Assembly (NCBI GenBank): GCA_900540475.1 | Contig: UQGG01000018.1 | Coordinates: 1 to 64,000, forward strand | Direction of reading: 5' to 3' | Origin: an uncultured Robinsoniella sp. | GTDB taxonomy: Bacteria > Bacillota > Clostridia > Lachnospirales > Lachnospiraceae | Length of the DNA: 64,000 nucleotides | Shown here: positions 62,157 to 64,000 of the stretch, one piece after another | Numbering within the stretch: the stretch's first letter is position 1 | How the letters are laid out: each line of letters begins with the position of its first letter | Program-made: the position numbers and the translations under genes | The notes under the pieces: model-generated | Seen by the model: the letters and a program-made list of their open reading frames with translations, nothing else | The model's database searches: none | What the model was told of the DNA's origin: nothing

Positions 62157-63026
62157 TTACAGACCGTTTGCAATCTCCATGAGATACTGTCCATATTCCG
62201 TCTTAAGAAGCGGCTGAGCGAGTTCAATCAACTGCTCTTTGTTTATAAATCCTCTGCGGTAAGCGATTTCTTCAATGCAGGAAATATAAAGTCCCTGACG
62301 TTTCTGGAATGCTGCAACAAAGTCTGCTGCATCTAATAAGGAGTCATGGTTGCCCGTATCCAGCCATGCAAATCCTCTTCCAAGAGTCTCTACATGAAGA
62401 GTGCCTCTCCGTAAATACTCATTGTTCACACTGGTGATTTCGATTTCCCCTCTGGCGGAAGGTTTTACATTTTTTGCTATTTCTACCACGTCGTTGTCAT
62501 AAAAATACAATCCCGGAACCGCATAATTAGACTTTGGATGCTCCGGTTTCTCTTCGATGGACAATGCCTTTCCATCTTCATCAAACTCTACCACACCGTA
62601 TTCTCTTGGGTCTCTTACATAGTATCCGAAAATAGTCGCACCTTTTTCTCTGGCAGCTACATCTCTTAAAATTTTGGAGAAACTCTGTCCATAAAAGATA
62701 TTATCTCCCAAAATCAGCGCAACACTATCATTTCCAATAAATTCTTCGCCAACAATAAATGCATCCGCCAATCCTCTCGGCTCTGTCTGTACGGCATAAG
62801 TCATCTGCAGTCCCAGCTGTGAACCATCTCCCAGCAGATCTTCAAAAACCGGAAGATCCCTTGGTGTGGATATAATTAAAATTTCTTTGATTCCAGCCAG
62901 CATTAAGATAGACAATGGATAGTAAATCATCGGTTTATCATAAACCGGCATAATCTGTTTTGAAATTGCCTTTGTAAGTGGATACAGTCTTGTTCCGGAA
63001 CCGCCCGCTAATATAATACCCTTCAT
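62157..63026 (-). CDS. rfbA: Glucose-1-phosphate thymidylyltransferase
   Basis: RfbA (RmlA) makes dTDP-glucose from glucose-1-phosphate and dTTP. The 289-residue protein has the signature GGSGTRLYPLT and KQIMPVYDKPMIYYPLS, then ILGDNIFYG. The start has TAGGAGG upstream. It lies between rfbB and rfbC in the rhamnose run. Confidence 0.97.
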   Translation of the reverse strand: MKGIILAGGSGTRLYPLTKAISKQIMPVYDKPMIYYPLSILMLAGIKEILIISTPRDLPVFEDLLGDGSQLGLQMTYAVQTEPRGLADAFIVGEEFIGNDSVALILGDNIFYGQSFSKILRDVAAREKGATIFGYYVRDPREYGVVEFDEDGKALSIEEKPEHPKSNYAVPGLYFYDNDVVEIAKNVKPSARGEIEITSVNNEYLRRGTLHVETLGRGFAWLDTGNHDSLLDAADFVAAFQKRQGLYISCIEEIAYRRGFINKEQLIELAQPLLKTEYGQYLMEIANGL

Positions 63027-63054
63027 TTTTATTTCCTCCTATTTAACGCAAACG

Positions 63055-63080
63055 AGCAGTGCCTTGGTACGGCACTGCTA
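63055..63080. repeat. Hairpin in the rfbB-rfbA gap
   Basis: GCAGTGCC pairs with GGCACTGC around a short loop. It is one of several GC-rich hairpins found just before start codons in the polysaccharide locus. Confidence 0.5.
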
Positions 63081-63089
63081 TATGCTTAC

Positions 63090-64000
63090 TTATTTGTACA
63101 TTTCCTGGTAATATTTCTGATAATCACCACTGGTCACATTTTTCATCCAATCTTCGTTTTCAAAAAACCATTTGATTGTCAGCTTAATGCCATCTTCAAA
63201 TTTCGTTTCCGGATACCAGCCAATTTCAGCCTTAATCTTATCCGGTGCAATTGCATATCGTCTGTCATGGCCTTTCCGGTCTTCTACATAAGTAATCAGG
63301 TTTTCACTGACTAATTCTTTTCTCGGATCACCTTCCGGCAGCATTTCCTGCAGCGTGTTCAGGATAATATGAATAATCTCTATATTCTGTTTTTCGTTAT
63401 GTCCGCCAATATTATAGGTTTCAAAAAGTCTTCCCTGCTCCTGTACCATGTCAATACCCTTTGCATGGTCTTCCACATATAACCAGTCTCTTACGTTCTT
63501 ACCGTCACCATATACAGGAAGTTTCTTACCCTGCAGAGCATTGTTGATAATCAACGGAATCAACTTTTCCGGGAATTGGTAAGGTCCGTAATTGTTACTG
63601 CAGTTCGTAATATTAGCAGGAAATTTATAAGTATCCATATAGGATTTCACCAGCATATCGGAAGATGCTTTACTTGCTGAATACGGGCTGTGTGGATCAT
63701 AAGGAGTTGTCTCATAGAAGAACTCATCCTCTTTTTCCAAAGAGCCGTATACTTCATCTGTGGATACATGCAGGAACTTTTTACCTTCCTTGAATGTTCC
63801 GTCCGGAAGCTCCCAGGCTGCCTTTGCCGCATTTAACATAACCAGCGTTCCTAATACATTCGTCTTAACAAAAACTTCCGGGTTCTTTATGCTTCTGTCT
63901 ACATGACTCTCAGCCGCAAAATGTACTACGCGGTCAATCTCATTTTCTTCAAAAATCTTCGTAATGGCATCACTATCGCAGATATCTGCTTTTACGAACG
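63090..64000 (-). CDS. rfbB: dTDP-glucose 4,6-dehydratase, 5' end cut by window
   Basis: RfbB (RmlB) forms dTDP-4-keto-6-deoxyglucose from dTDP-glucose. About 303 codons are present and the reading frame is open through the window end, so the start and the N-terminal NAD-binding GxxGxxG are missing. The active-site YSASKASSD, HVSTDEVYGS and HFAAESHVDRSI are visible. It is the first gene seen of the polysaccharide locus in this window. Confidence 0.96.
   Translation of the reverse strand, partial: FVKADICDSDAITKIFEENEIDRVVHFAAESHVDRSIKNPEVFVKTNVLGTLVMLNAAKAAWELPDGTFKEGKKFLHVSTDEVYGSLEKEDEFFYETTPYDPHSPYSASKASSDMLVKSYMDTYKFPANITNCSNNYGPYQFPEKLIPLIINNALQGKKLPVYGDGKNVRDWLYVEDHAKGIDMVQEQGRLFETYNIGGHNEKQNIEIIHIILNTLQEMLPEGDPRKELVSENLITYVEDRKGHDRRYAIAPDKIKAEIGWYPETKFEDGIKLTIKWFFENEDWMKNVTSGDYQKYYQEMYK

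Noticed and set aside
1..64000. CRISPR arrays, prophage or integrative element
   Set aside because: No regularly spaced repeats, integrase, transposase or phage structural genes were seen. All tandem repeats found lie within or at the end of single genes.

Overview
This window looks like a chromosomal segment of a gut-type Clostridia, most likely a Lachnospiraceae. The call rests on low-to-moderate GC Firmicutes genes with strong GGAGG ribosome binding sites, a T-box leader, a GatCAB operon with an archaeal-type AspRS, the DapL lysine route, and ABC-exported surface polysaccharide genes with an LCP protein. No phage, integrase, transposase, CRISPR, rRNA or tRNA was seen. No database search was run; all family names rest on motifs read in the translations.

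Layout. 0.4-16.5 kb is housekeeping: a MATE exporter; the T-box controlled operon aspS-gatC-gatA-gatB (minus strand) divergent from asnA; the dipeptidase pepD; a three-gene M20 peptidase plus two membrane protein unit; a DsbA-like protein; and dapF-dapL. 16.8-22 kb holds a membrane polysaccharide deacetylase, a two-gene ABC exporter with a MerR-type promoter, an ECF-like sigma factor with a small partner ORF, and a frameshifted serine hydrolase. 22.2-29 kb has an SDR, the nadA-nadB-nadC operon, and a divergent GntR/ABC/two-permease operon.

29.1-34.4 kb is an unusual minus-strand operon of two ATP-grasp ligases, two small EamA/SMR half-transporters, a polyprenyl-phosphate GT2 and an alpha/beta hydrolase. 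It is a candidate envelope-decoration pathway and the best candidate here for an undescribed system. 34.6-41.8 kb carries clpX-lspA-rpoD, an HtrA protease and glmS.

41.9-64 kb is one long minus-strand surface polysaccharide locus. Reading in the direction of transcription it has rfbB (cut by the window end), rfbA, rfbC, an ABC exporter (permease and ATPase with carbohydrate-binding tail), a methyltransferase, large tandem GT2 enzymes, a YfhO-like membrane protein, a WecE/RffA-type aminotransferase, more GT2s, an initiating sugar-1-phosphate transferase, and an LCP protein whose gene is frameshifted in a Gly-Asn-Pro-Tyr repeat. The enzymes imply a polymer containing rhamnose and a 4-amino-4,6-dideoxy sugar.

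A family of palindromic MITE-like repeats (ends TAGAGCGTGTTTGAAAAT) is scattered through intergenic spaces as full, half, solo-end and mini copies. Several copies lie exactly on gene ends and supply the stop codon.
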